64,000 nucleotides of DNA from an uncultured Oscillospiraceae bacterium (lineage in GTDB: Bacteria; Bacillota; Clostridia; Oscillospirales; Ruminococcaceae). The notes below the pieces were generated by a model. It did no database searches and was not told the origin of the DNA. It saw only the letters and a list, made by a program, of their open reading frames with translations. Within the stretch, counting starts at the first letter, position 1. Each line of letters starts with the position of its first letter. The stretch covers positions 36,592-100,591 of the forward strand of contig CAJFOX010000005.1 in NCBI GenBank assembly GCA_904397845.1. Direction: 5' to 3'. The translations under genes and the position numbers were made by a program. Below, piece by piece: positions 38,111-45,533 of the stretch.

Positions 38111-39898
38111 TTATTTTTTATAGATGGCGCCGAATTTACATTTTTCAATGCAGGCGCCGCACTTGAGGCATTTTGCGGGATCAATGACATGAGGCTGCTT
38201 CACGGTGCCGGAGATCGCGTCCGCGGGGCAGACTCTTGCGCACAAAGTACAGCCTTTGCACTTCTCACGGTCGATGACATAGCTCAACAGCGCTTTACAA
38301 ACGCCGGCAGGGCATTTCTTGTCAACGATATGGGCCACATATTCATCCCGGAAATACTTCAGGGTAGAGAGTACCGGGTTGGGAGCGGACTGGCCAAGGC
38401 CGCACAGGGAGTTGGCTTTGATGTGGTAGCACAGCTCTTCCATTTTGTCCAGGTCTTCCATGGTGCCTTTGCCCTTGGTGATCTTGTCCAGCATCTCCAG
38501 AAGGCGCTTGGTGCCGATCCGGCAGGGGGTACACTTGCCGCAGCTTTCATCCACGGTGAATTCCAGGAAAAACTTGGCAATGTCCACCATGCAGGTGTCT
38601 TCGTCCATGACGATCAAGCCGCCGGATCCCATCATAGAGCCAATGGAGATCAAATTGTCATAGTCTACAGGGATGTCGATCAGCGAGGCAGGGATACAGC
38701 CGCCGGAAGGGCCGCCGGTCTGCGCCGCTTTAAATTTCTTGCCGTTGGGAATGCCGCCGCCGATTTCCTCGACGATTTCCCGCAGGGTGGTGCCCATGGG
38801 GACTTCTACCAGGCCGGTATTGTGGATTTTGCCTCCCAGCGCGAACACTTTGGTTCCTTTGGATTTTTCCGTACCCATGGAGGCGAACCAGTCTGCGCCC
38901 TTGAGGATAATCTGGGGGATGTTGGCATAAGTTTCTACGTTGTTCAAAACAGTGGGGCGTTCAAAAAGGCCTTTGACTGCCGGGAATGGGGGACGGGGTC
39001 TGGGCTCGCCGCGATGGCCTTCGATAGAGGTCATCAGCGCGGTTTCCTCGCCGCAGACGAACGCGCCGGCGCCCAAACGCAGCTCAATATCAAAATCAAA
39101 TCCGGTGCCCAGGATGTTTTTGCCCAGCAAGCCATTTTCCCGCGCCTGTCCGATAGCAATTTCCAGCCGCTTTACTGCGATGGGGTATTCGGCGCGGACA
39201 TAAATGTAACCCTGGTTTGCGCCGATAGCATAGCCGGCGATAGCCATTGCCTCCAGCACCACATGGGGGTCGCCTTCCAGAACGGAACGATCCATGAACG
39301 CTCCGGGGTCGCCTTCGTCAGCGTTGCAGCAGACGTATTTCTGGCCCGCAGGCTGCGCCGCCGCAAAGCTCCATTTTACCCCGGTGGGGAAGCCGCCGCC
39401 GCCCCGTCCGCGCAGGCCGGAGTCCTTGATGGTCTGGATCACCTGGTCGGGGGTCATTTCGGTCAGCACTTTGCCCAGCGCCATGTAGCCGTCCATGCCG
39501 ATGTATTCGTTGATGTTTTCCGGGTCAATGACGCCGCAGTTTTTCAGCGCCACACGTTTCTGTTTCGCATAAAACTGGGTGTGGTTCAAAGATTTTACCG
39601 TGTCTTCCTGTACGGTTTCCTGATACAGAAGGCGGGTAACGATCCGTCCTTTGAGCAGATGCTCGGAAACGATTTCGGGGATGTCTTCGGGTTTGACCAT
39701 GCTGTAAAAGGCGCCCTCAGGGTAAACAATCATGATGGGGCCTAATGCGCAAAGGCCGAAGCAGCCGGTTTTGATGACCTTGACCTCTTCGGACAGGCCA
39801 TTGTCCTGGATCTCATGCTCCAAAGCGGAGATGATCCGTTCGCTGCCGGAGGAGGTACAGCCTGTACCACCGCAGACCAGCACATGGGAACGATACAT
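38111..39898 (-). CDS. NuoF-like hydrogenase subunit (HydB/HndC type)
   Basis: The 595-residue NADH-binding flavoprotein subunit. It has an N-terminal thioredoxin-like [2Fe-2S] domain (C9, C14, C46, C50), the FMN/NADH core (GLRGRGGGGFPTGVKW, NADEGDPGAFMDR), an SLBB domain, a [4Fe-4S] site ESCGKCTPCRIGT...LCGLGQ, and a C-terminal two-cluster ferredoxin domain (CKGCTLCARVCP, CLKCGACIEKC). FMN is the proposed site of electron bifurcation. It lies between the small ferredoxin and HydA genes with short gaps, in one operon. Confidence 0.94.
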   Translation of the reverse strand: MYRSHVLVCGGTGCTSSGSERIISALEHEIQDNGLSEEVKVIKTGCFGLCALGPIMIVYPEGAFYSMVKPEDIPEIVSEHLLKGRIVTRLLYQETVQEDTVKSLNHTQFYAKQKRVALKNCGVIDPENINEYIGMDGYMALGKVLTEMTPDQVIQTIKDSGLRGRGGGGFPTGVKWSFAAAQPAGQKYVCCNADEGDPGAFMDRSVLEGDPHVVLEAMAIAGYAIGANQGYIYVRAEYPIAVKRLEIAIGQARENGLLGKNILGTGFDFDIELRLGAGAFVCGEETALMTSIEGHRGEPRPRPPFPAVKGLFERPTVLNNVETYANIPQIILKGADWFASMGTEKSKGTKVFALGGKIHNTGLVEVPMGTTLREIVEEIGGGIPNGKKFKAAQTGGPSGGCIPASLIDIPVDYDNLISIGSMMGSGGLIVMDEDTCMVDIAKFFLEFTVDESCGKCTPCRIGTKRLLEMLDKITKGKGTMEDLDKMEELCYHIKANSLCGLGQSAPNPVLSTLKYFRDEYVAHIVDKKCPAGVCKALLSYVIDREKCKGCTLCARVCPADAISGTVKQPHVIDPAKCLKCGACIEKCKFGAIYKK

Positions 39899-39911
39899 GT
39901 TGGTTTCCTCC

Positions 39912-40283
39912 TTATTTCGTTTTTGCGCCGATGGTGTATTCGGTTACGACGTTGCCGTTGACCAGATGGTCATTGACAACCTTGACCGCCATTTCAGGGG
40001 TCATTTTTACATAGGTGACCTTTTCTTTACCAGGTTCGTAGACCTCAACCACGGGCTCATATTGGCAGATGCCGATACAGCCGGTCTGGGCGATGGTTAC
40101 ATTTTGCAGGTTTCTCTTGGAAACCTCCTCGGTAAAGGCGGTCAGCACCGGCCGTGCGCCGGCTGCGATTCCGCAGGTAGCCATACCCACAACCACGCGG
40201 ATATTCCCTTCCGCGTCGTCGCGTACGCCGATTTTGCCCTTCATGGAATCGCGAAGAGCCTGAAGCTCTGCTAAACTTTTCAT
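39912..40283 (-). CDS. thioredoxin-like [2Fe-2S] ferredoxin (HndB-like)
   Basis: A 123-residue protein with a short helical N-terminus and a thioredoxin-fold [2Fe-2S] domain: VVVGMATCGIAAGA (first Cys) and IAQTGCIGICQYEPVVEV (two Cys). It resembles HndB of NADP-reducing hydrogenases, a small electron-transfer subunit. ATG 40283 has CGGAGGTG upstream; the GTG at 40295 is part of that site. It starts one base from the stop of the ATPase gene. Confidence 0.9.
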   Translation of the reverse strand: MKSLAELQALRDSMKGKIGVRDDAEGNIRVVVGMATCGIAAGARPVLTAFTEEVSKRNLQNVTIAQTGCIGICQYEPVVEVYEPGKEKVTYVKMTPEMAVKVVNDHLVNGNVVTEYTIGAKTK

Positions 40284-40284
40284 A

Positions 40285-40836
40285 TTATGATGCACCTCCG
40301 CTAAGCAAATCCATATTTTCTTTGATGTACCCCCGGATAAAATCCATCACCTGGGGGGTATTCAGGGGAACGCCGTCCAAAATCTCCTGCAGCTGCGCCG
40401 TGCTGACGGTAAAGGCCTTTTCCCCCACCCGATAGGTAAAGGAGAAGTTGATCTGCTCATTACATCCCATCAAAATGCACATGGTGTCAGCCATATTTCC
40501 CAGCGGCATCCGGTCAATGTGGGTCAGGCCAAAAACGGCCCGGACCTCGGTGCCTTCGCCCGGCTGCGAACAGATGGAAAAGTCCCCGCCGGTCATCAGT
40601 GCGGCCATTTTGAAAAAAGGGACGCCCAACCCCACCTTGCGGGTGGTACGGGTGGTGTAGAACGGGTCCTCCACATGGGCGACCTGTTCGGGGGTCATGC
40701 CGCAACCGTTGTCAGTGATGGTAATGACCAGCCGGTCTTCGGCCGGCAGCTCCGCCACGGTAATATCCACACGGGTGGCGTTTGCCCGCACCGAATTTTG
40801 CGCAATGTCCAGGATGTTTAACGACAGTTCTTCCAT
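40285..40836 (-). CDS. histidine-kinase-type ATP-binding protein
   Basis: A 183-residue GHKL ATPase without a dimerisation or sensor domain. It shows N-box ILDIAQNSVRANA, G1 DNGCGMTPE, an F-box-like DPFYTTR and G2 GLGVPFFK. It therefore resembles stand-alone anti-sigma or orphan kinase ATPase domains. It is embedded between the NuoE-like and ferredoxin genes with 3- and 1-bp gaps. This is known from other clostridial hydrogenase operons, but its partner is undefined. Confidence 0.88.
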   Translation of the reverse strand: MEELSLNILDIAQNSVRANATRVDITVAELPAEDRLVITITDNGCGMTPEQVAHVEDPFYTTRTTRKVGLGVPFFKMAALMTGGDFSICSQPGEGTEVRAVFGLTHIDRMPLGNMADTMCILMGCNEQINFSFTYRVGEKAFTVSTAQLQEILDGVPLNTPQVMDFIRGYIKENMDLLSGGAS

Positions 40837-40839
40837 TGC

Positions 40840-41337
40840 TTAATCCGCGTATTTGGCCAGGATGCCGGGAATGTCATCGGCAACCAGACGGCCGTAAACA
40901 TCGTCGTTGATGGTCATAACCGGCGCCAGGCCGCACGCGCCGATGCAGCGGCAGGCCTCCAGGGAAAATTTGCCGTCGTTGGTGCATTCTCCACCCTGGA
41001 TCCCCAGGCATTCGCCCAGCTTGGCGAATACATCGCCGGAACCTTTGACATAGCAGGCGGTACCCAGGCAAACAGAAATTTTATATTTGCCCTTGGGATT
41101 TAAAGTAAACTGAGAGTAGAAGGTAGAAACGCCGTAAACCTCCTCCAATGGGATGTCCAGATGCTGCGCGACCAGCTTCTGCACCTCGATGGGAAGGTAG
41201 CCGTAAATTTCCTGCGCACCTTGCAGAACCGGCATTAAAGCGCCTCTTTGCCCTTTGTGAGCAGCAATCAGCTCAATCAGCTTCTGCTCCTGCTCTTTGG
41301 TTCCGTTAAAGGGAACTGCTGAAATTGTAGTAGCCAT
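40840..41337 (-). CDS. NuoE-like hydrogenase subunit (HydC/HndA type)
   Basis: The 165-residue [2Fe-2S] thioredoxin-like subunit that feeds the NuoF-like subunit. Features are the helical N-terminus and the ligand pattern CLGTACYVKG...ECTNDGKFSLEACRCIGACGLAP. The start chosen is ATG 41337 (MATTISAVPF) with GGAGG six bases upstream; the frame is open to 41367. It is the first gene of the hydrogenase operon. Confidence 0.94.
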   Translation of the reverse strand: MATTISAVPFNGTKEQEQKLIELIAAHKGQRGALMPVLQGAQEIYGYLPIEVQKLVAQHLDIPLEEVYGVSTFYSQFTLNPKGKYKISVCLGTACYVKGSGDVFAKLGECLGIQGGECTNDGKFSLEACRCIGACGLAPVMTINDDVYGRLVADDIPGILAKYAD

Positions 41338-41517
41338 GAAAACCTCCGTTCTGCCGTAAAACGGCAAAAATTATTGTTTCCGGACTCCCCCGGAGCCCTC
41401 CTCTATCTGCATAAGGCACGAGATGAAACCACCGATGGCTATTGCCCCTTTTTAACCGTTTTTTGATCCCAATCGTTTTTTGGGCGCAAAAAGCCTTATG
41501 CTTCTAGACTGGTTAAA

Positions 41518-41523
41518 ATTATA
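41518..41523 (-). promoter_or_regulatory. promoter of the hydrogenase operon
   Basis: On the minus strand CTGTTATAAT, an extended -10 (TGn plus TATAAT at 41518-41523), lies about 180 bp before the NuoE-like gene. The -35 region is poor, which suggests activation or release from repression. Confidence 0.5.
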
Positions 41524-41572
41524 ACAGGAGTGAACAACAAAATCCACCATGTTTCGGTGAATCTTACGAAAT

Positions 41573-41590
41573 TTGTTGATATTCCAACAA
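41573..41590. promoter_or_regulatory. Rex-like operator between the two hydrogenase clusters
   Basis: TTGTTGATATTCCAACAA is an 18-bp inverted repeat with perfect TTGTT/AACAA ends and a 4-base centre, close to the Rex consensus (TTGTNAANNNNTTNACAA) with the inner steps changed. It lies between the two divergent promoters. Confidence 0.55.
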
Positions 41591-41659
41591 AACACAATAG
41601 AAATTTTAGTATATTTTCCAGCATGGCCGGAAAAAGCAGGAAAGAGCCGGTACGACGCC

Positions 41660-41688
41660 TTGTTCCCATCAATGGAATATGGTATAAT
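41660..41688 (+). promoter_or_regulatory. promoter of the sensory cluster
   Basis: TTGTTC (41660-41665) and a perfect TATAAT (41683-41688) with a 17-bp spacer, about 125 bp before the first DRTGG gene. Confidence 0.7.
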
Positions 41689-41812
41689 ATCCAAAAAACG
41701 GGGGAAAAGGCAGGCCTTTTTGATTGGGCTGGCCGCCGGGATTGTCCGTTTCCCGGCCTTGCGGTGAAAAGCCGGCCCCAATACTTATTATAATGGGAGC
41801 AGGAGGGCAAAT

Positions 41813-42163
41813 ATGACGATTCAAGATATCAAGGATATTCTGCATGCAGAAATTCTCTGGGCCGATGAAGATATGCTTTCCCACGAGGTGCATACGGCCT
41901 GCGGCAGCGATATGATGAGCGATGTGCTGGCTTTTGTCAAAGACCAGGCGGTGCTTTTGACCGGACTGGTCAACCCGCAGGTGATCCGTACCGCTGAAAT
42001 GATGGACATTGTCTGTATTGTGTTTGTCCGGGGAAAAATGCCCGACCCTTCGATGATCGGGCTGGCCGAGGAGCGGGGGATTGCGCTGCTTTCCTGCGGA
42101 CAGCGGATGTTTACCGCCTGCGGGCTTTTATACGAAAACGGGCTGAGGGGAGGCTGTGAGTGA
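41813..42163 (+). CDS. DRTGG domain protein
   Basis: A 116-residue protein consisting of one DRTGG-type domain (LVNPQVIRTAEMMDIVCIVFVRGK, then LAEERGIALLSCGQRMFTACG). Such domains occur in CBS/phosphotransacetylase-type regulators and as small proteins in clostridial hydrogenase clusters. It overlaps the next gene by 4 bp (GTGA). A second, similar small protein follows later in the cluster (43953-44297). The ligand is unknown. Confidence 0.85.
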   Translation: MTIQDIKDILHAEILWADEDMLSHEVHTACGSDMMSDVLAFVKDQAVLLTGLVNPQVIRTAEMMDIVCIVFVRGKMPDPSMIGLAEERGIALLSCGQRMFTACGLLYENGLRGGCE

Positions 42164-42612
42164 TCATGAGCCAGACCATTTCTTTTCATTACGATGTGCC
42201 CGGCGATGACTTCACCCGCGCGGGCGAGGCCTCCAGCAGCATCAAAAAGGCGCTGAAACAGGTGGGATTGGCGCCGGATATCATCCGAAATGTAGCGATT
42301 GCCATGTACGAAGGCGAGATCAATATGGTCATCCACGCCGGCGGAGGAGAAATTGATGTGGATATCGCGCCGGATGCGGTCCATATGGTTCTCAGGGATC
42401 AGGGGCCCGGCATTCAGGATATCTCCCTTGCCATGCAGGAGGGGTGGTCCACCGCGCCGGACGACGTGCGTTCTTTGGGCTTTGGCGCTGGGATGGGCCT
42501 GCCCAATATGAAGAAATACACCGATGAAATGAAGGTCGAAAGCACCGCCGGGGTTGGAACCACCGTCACTATGACCGTGTTCATCCATCCACAGGAGGAG
42601 GCTGTATCGTGA
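42160..42612 (+). CDS. RsbW-type anti-sigma/serine kinase-like ATPase
   Basis: A 150-residue GHKL ATPase of the SpoIIAB/RsbW type. It shows N-box RNVAIAMYEGEINMVIHAGG, G1 LRDQGPGIQD and G2 GFGAGMGLPNMKKYTDEM. The start taken is GTG 42160, overlapping the upstream stop, with GGGGAGG upstream; ATG 42166 is the alternative. It overlaps the sensory hydrogenase gene by 4 bp. Its partner could be a kinase substrate or the DRTGG protein; none of the known sigma partners is nearby. Confidence 0.88.
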   Translation: MIMSQTISFHYDVPGDDFTRAGEASSSIKKALKQVGLAPDIIRNVAIAMYEGEINMVIHAGGGEIDVDIAPDAVHMVLRDQGPGIQDISLAMQEGWSTAPDDVRSLGFGAGMGLPNMKKYTDEMKVESTAGVGTTVTMTVFIHPQEEAVS

Positions 42613-43922
42613 GCGAATTCTTCCATTCGGTGACCCTGGATCGGGATCTGTGCCGCGGCTGCATCAACTGCGTCAAACGCTGCCCTACCGAGGCGATCCG
42701 GGTGCGGGACGGTAAGGCAAAGATCCTGTCTGACCGATGCATCGACTGCGGGGAGTGTATCCGCATCTGCCCCTATCACGCCAAAAAGCCGATTGTTGAC
42801 CCTCTTTCGGTGATGGACCAATACGAATATACGGTGGCTCTGCCTGCGCCCAGCCTGTATGGGCAGTTTAATAACCTCGACGATGTGGAGATCATCCTGC
42901 GGGCGCTGATTGACATGGGCTTTGACGATATTTTTGAAGTATCCCGGGCGGCTGAACTGGTCAGCGACGCCACCCGCAAAATGCTTAGCGAAGGGCAGCT
43001 GCCCCGGCCGGTCATCAGTTCCGCCTGCCCGGCGGTGGTACGGCTGATTCGGGTGCGTTTTCCCGATCTGATCCGGCACATCCTGCCGCTACAGGCCCCG
43101 GTAGAGGTGGCCGCACGGCTGGCGAAAAAAGAGGCGATGGAACGTACCGGCCTTCCCGCCGAAAAGATCGGATGTATCTTTATCTCTCCCTGTGCCGCCA
43201 AAGTCACGGCGGTTAAAATGCCGCTGGGCACCAGGAAAAGCGCCATCGATGCAGTGGTCGCCATCCGGGACGTGTATCCGAAAATGCTGAGCCTGATGAA
43301 AGAAGAAACCGACAGGACGGAGGAATATTTAAGCTCTGGGCGCATGGGAATCGGCTGGGGTTCCTCGGGCGGGGAGTCGGCTGCGCTCCTCAACGACCGG
43401 TACCTGGCGGCGGACGGCATCGAAAATGTCATCCGCGTGCTGGAGGATCTGGAGGACGAGAAGCTGAGTTCGGTGGATTTTGTGGAGCTTAACGCCTGTG
43501 CCGGCGGCTGTGTCGGAGGGGTGTTGACAGTGGAAAATCCTTATATTGCCAGGGCAAAGCTCAAACGGGTGCGGAAATATCTGCCCGTATCCTGCAACCG
43601 GGTGGGGGACGGGATCCCCCGCCAGATGAAGTTTGATACGGAAATCCAGTATGAGCCGGTGCTCCAGCTGGACGAAGATATTACGGTAGCATTGAAAAAG
43701 CTGGGACAGATCGAGGAAATCTCCCACCTGTTCAGCGGACTGGACTGCGCCGCCTGCGGCGCGCCCAGCTGCAAGGCCCTGGCCGAGGACATCGTACGGG
43801 GCTATAATACGCCGGATGCCTGCGTATTTCTGCTCAAGGATAAAATGAAATCCCTGGCCAGCTCAATTGCAGAGCTGGAGGGGAAGGTCCCCGATACCTT
43901 TAAAGAAGGCGGCCGGGATTGA
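42609..43922 (+). CDS. sensory-type [FeFe]-hydrogenase-like protein
   Basis: A 437-residue protein: a two-cluster ferredoxin domain (C15/18/21/25 and C44/47/50/54), a hydrogenase large-subunit-like domain, and a C-terminal four-Cys cluster (C380, C383, C388, C405) before a coiled tail. The H-cluster cysteines are all kept: C140 in SACP, C195 in SPCAAK, C297 and C301 in NACAGGC. The Cys that relays protons in active enzymes is Ala139, and Met of the MPC loop is Ser193. These changes fit the putative sensory hydrogenases, although no PAS domain is present. H2 sensing is inference. Confidence 0.87.
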   Translation: MSEFFHSVTLDRDLCRGCINCVKRCPTEAIRVRDGKAKILSDRCIDCGECIRICPYHAKKPIVDPLSVMDQYEYTVALPAPSLYGQFNNLDDVEIILRALIDMGFDDIFEVSRAAELVSDATRKMLSEGQLPRPVISSACPAVVRLIRVRFPDLIRHILPLQAPVEVAARLAKKEAMERTGLPAEKIGCIFISPCAAKVTAVKMPLGTRKSAIDAVVAIRDVYPKMLSLMKEETDRTEEYLSSGRMGIGWGSSGGESAALLNDRYLAADGIENVIRVLEDLEDEKLSSVDFVELNACAGGCVGGVLTVENPYIARAKLKRVRKYLPVSCNRVGDGIPRQMKFDTEIQYEPVLQLDEDITVALKKLGQIEEISHLFSGLDCAACGAPSCKALAEDIVRGYNTPDACVFLLKDKMKSLASSIAELEGKVPDTFKEGGRD

Positions 43923-43952
43923 CCGCTGAAACGATTATCGGAGGGAAGTTGA

Positions 43953-44297
43953 ATGAAAAAAATCACCGTCCGCCGGATGGCGGAAGAATGTGGATTTTCG
44001 GTGCTGGCCGGGGCGGACGCGTTGGATCGCGAAGCGGACAGGGTGTTCTGTTGCGACCTATTGAGCTTTGTTATGGGCCGCGCCCCGGCAGACTCGGCCT
44101 GGGTCACTGTCATGGGGAACGTCAATGCGGTGGCGGTCGCCGTTCTGGCGGATACTGCCTGTATCGTTCTGGCGGAAAACGCACCCTTGGACGGGGAAGC
44201 CCGTTCCCGGGCTGACGGGCAGGGAGTGCCTGTACTGGGATCCCCTCATCCAGTTTTCGATACCGGGCTTTTGATCCAGCGGTTGCTGGAGGGCTGA
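43953..44297 (+). CDS. second DRTGG-like small protein
   Basis: A 114-residue protein starting MKKITVRRMAEECGFSVLAGAD, with a central VTVMGNVNAVAVAVLADTACIVLAE block like the DRTGG fold and GVPVLGS near the end. It resembles the first DRTGG protein of the cluster in length and plan. GGAGGG lies before the ATG, 30 bp after the sensory hydrogenase stop. A strong terminator follows. Function unknown. Confidence 0.8.
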   Translation: MKKITVRRMAEECGFSVLAGADALDREADRVFCCDLLSFVMGRAPADSAWVTVMGNVNAVAVAVLADTACIVLAENAPLDGEARSRADGQGVPVLGSPHPVFDTGLLIQRLLEG

Positions 44298-44305
44298 CAG
44301 GCTGC

Positions 44306-44349
44306 CATACGCCGCCGGGAAGAATCTCCTCCGGCGGCGTATGTTTTTT
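44306..44349 (+). terminator. terminator between the DRTGG and PHP genes
   Basis: A perfect 13-bp stem CATACGCCGCCGG (44306-44318) with 44331-44343, followed by a T-run. It should limit transcription into the PHP gene. Confidence 0.88.
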
Positions 44350-44371
44350 GGATTGGAAAGGAGGGAATGGT

Positions 44372-45073
44372 GTGAAGAAAGTGGTTTACGATCTGCATAC
44401 CCATTCGGCTCTCTCCCCTTGCGGGGACAATGACATGACCGTTAACAACATGCTCCATATGGCGGTGCTGAACGGTATCCAGGTGATGGCGATCACCGAT
44501 CACAACAGCTGCAAAAACTGCCCTGCGGCTATGGAGGTGGCAAAGGGGCTGCCTATTGATCTGATTCCGGGGATGGAACTGTGTACCAGTGAAGAGGTGC
44601 ATATTATCTGCCTGTTTCCGGCGTTGGAATCGGCCATGGCGTTCGACGACTATGTGCACGACCATCTGCCGCCGGTAAAAAACCGACCGGAAATTTTCGG
44701 CGAGCAGAGGATTTTAAATGCGGCGGATGAAATCGTCGGCTATGAGCCGTACCTTTTAATTAACGCTACGACTATTTCCATTGAGGAAACGGTGCCTCTG
44801 GTACGCCGGTTCGGCGGTATCTGCTATCCGGCCCATATTGATAAAAGCTCCACCAGCGTTTTTTCCAATTTGGGGTATTTTTCTGCCGATTGGGGCTTCT
44901 CAGCGGTAGAAATTGTATGCCGGGAAAACATCCCAAAGCTGGCCCCGCAGATCCCGGGTTTTGCGGATCTTTTGGTGTTACACAGCTCTGATGCCCATTA
45001 TCTTTGGGATATTTCCCAAGGGGAAAATTTTCTGTTTTGTAACGATTTCCGGCATATGCTGGGGTTATACTAA
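44372..45073 (+). CDS. PHP domain metal-dependent phosphoesterase
   Basis: A 233-residue PHP-superfamily protein. Metal-ligand motifs are DLHTHSALSPC, AITDHN, PGMELCTSEEVHI, PAHIDKS and SSDAHYL. PHP proteins of this size act as phosphatases or nucleases. The GTG start at 44372 has AAAGGAGGG six bases upstream. It lies after the terminator of the sensory cluster and before a small membrane protein. PHP genes are commonly found with sensory hydrogenase clusters in Clostridia, so it probably belongs to the same signalling module. Confidence 0.88.
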   Translation: MKKVVYDLHTHSALSPCGDNDMTVNNMLHMAVLNGIQVMAITDHNSCKNCPAAMEVAKGLPIDLIPGMELCTSEEVHIICLFPALESAMAFDDYVHDHLPPVKNRPEIFGEQRILNAADEIVGYEPYLLINATTISIEETVPLVRRFGGICYPAHIDKSSTSVFSNLGYFSADWGFSAVEIVCRENIPKLAPQIPGFADLLVLHSSDAHYLWDISQGENFLFCNDFRHMLGLY

Positions 45074-45127
45074 CAAAGAGGCGCCGCCCAGAAAACAAGC
45101 GGAGGCGGCGCGCGGGAGGATTACAAA

Positions 45128-45313
45128 ATGACCGATTCGTTTGCTCAGGCCATGGTCTTTTTCCTGGTGGTGCTGTTTGTATTGGGATTGATTTTTCCCA
45201 TTATCGCCCATTATAAAGGGAACCCTAAATTAAAAAAGCTGGGTTATCTGTTCATGATTCTTTTTTCCCTGCTGCTGGTGTTCTGCCTGCTGGCCTGGTT
45301 TGCGTCTGTTTGA
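45128..45313 (+). CDS. small two-helix membrane protein
   Basis: A 61-residue protein with membrane segments at about 8-27 and 38-58 and a short basic linker (HYKGNPKLKK). CGGGAGGA precedes the ATG. It follows the PHP gene by 54 bp on the same strand. No family recognised. Confidence 0.65.
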   Translation: MTDSFAQAMVFFLVVLFVLGLIFPIIAHYKGNPKLKKLGYLFMILFSLLLVFCLLAWFASV

Positions 45314-45414
45314 TTTGCAGCTGCCCCGGGAAACGGTGGCCTGCATTTGAAAGAGGCTGCCTTTTGGGCGGCATTTTTGCCGTACGAATCAAAAGGCAGG
45401 GTCGATGGGCTTAT

Positions 45415-45432
45415 TTGTCAAATTCTTCACAA
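45415..45432. promoter_or_regulatory. Rex-type operator
   Basis: TTGTCAAATTCTTCACAA differs from the Rex consensus TTGTGAANNNNTTCACAA by one base. It ends 15 bp upstream of the -35 box of the Fe-S scaffold/GGGtGRT promoter. Confidence 0.72.
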
Positions 45433-45447
45433 TTTGGCAGAAATCTC

Positions 45448-45476
45448 TTGATAATCCTTGTCCGATTCGTTATAAT
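45448..45476 (+). promoter_or_regulatory. promoter of the Fe-S scaffold/GGGtGRT unit
   Basis: TTGATA (45448-45453) and a perfect TATAAT (45471-45476) with a 17-bp spacer, about 57 bp before the first gene. Confidence 0.8.
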
Positions 45477-45533
45477 ATGGGCAGGTATGAGCAAACTGCA
45501 TACAGAATATAGAAACCCGAAAGGAGAACCGCA

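Noticed and set aside
38093..39745. A 550-codon plus-strand ORF opposite the NuoF-like gene
   Set aside because: Long antisense frame caused by GC-biased codon use; the minus strand is a full NuoF-like protein.
41452..41810. ORFs in the hydrogenase intergenic region
   Set aside because: Short, overlapping both promoters and the Rex-like site, without ribosome binding sites or recognisable features.
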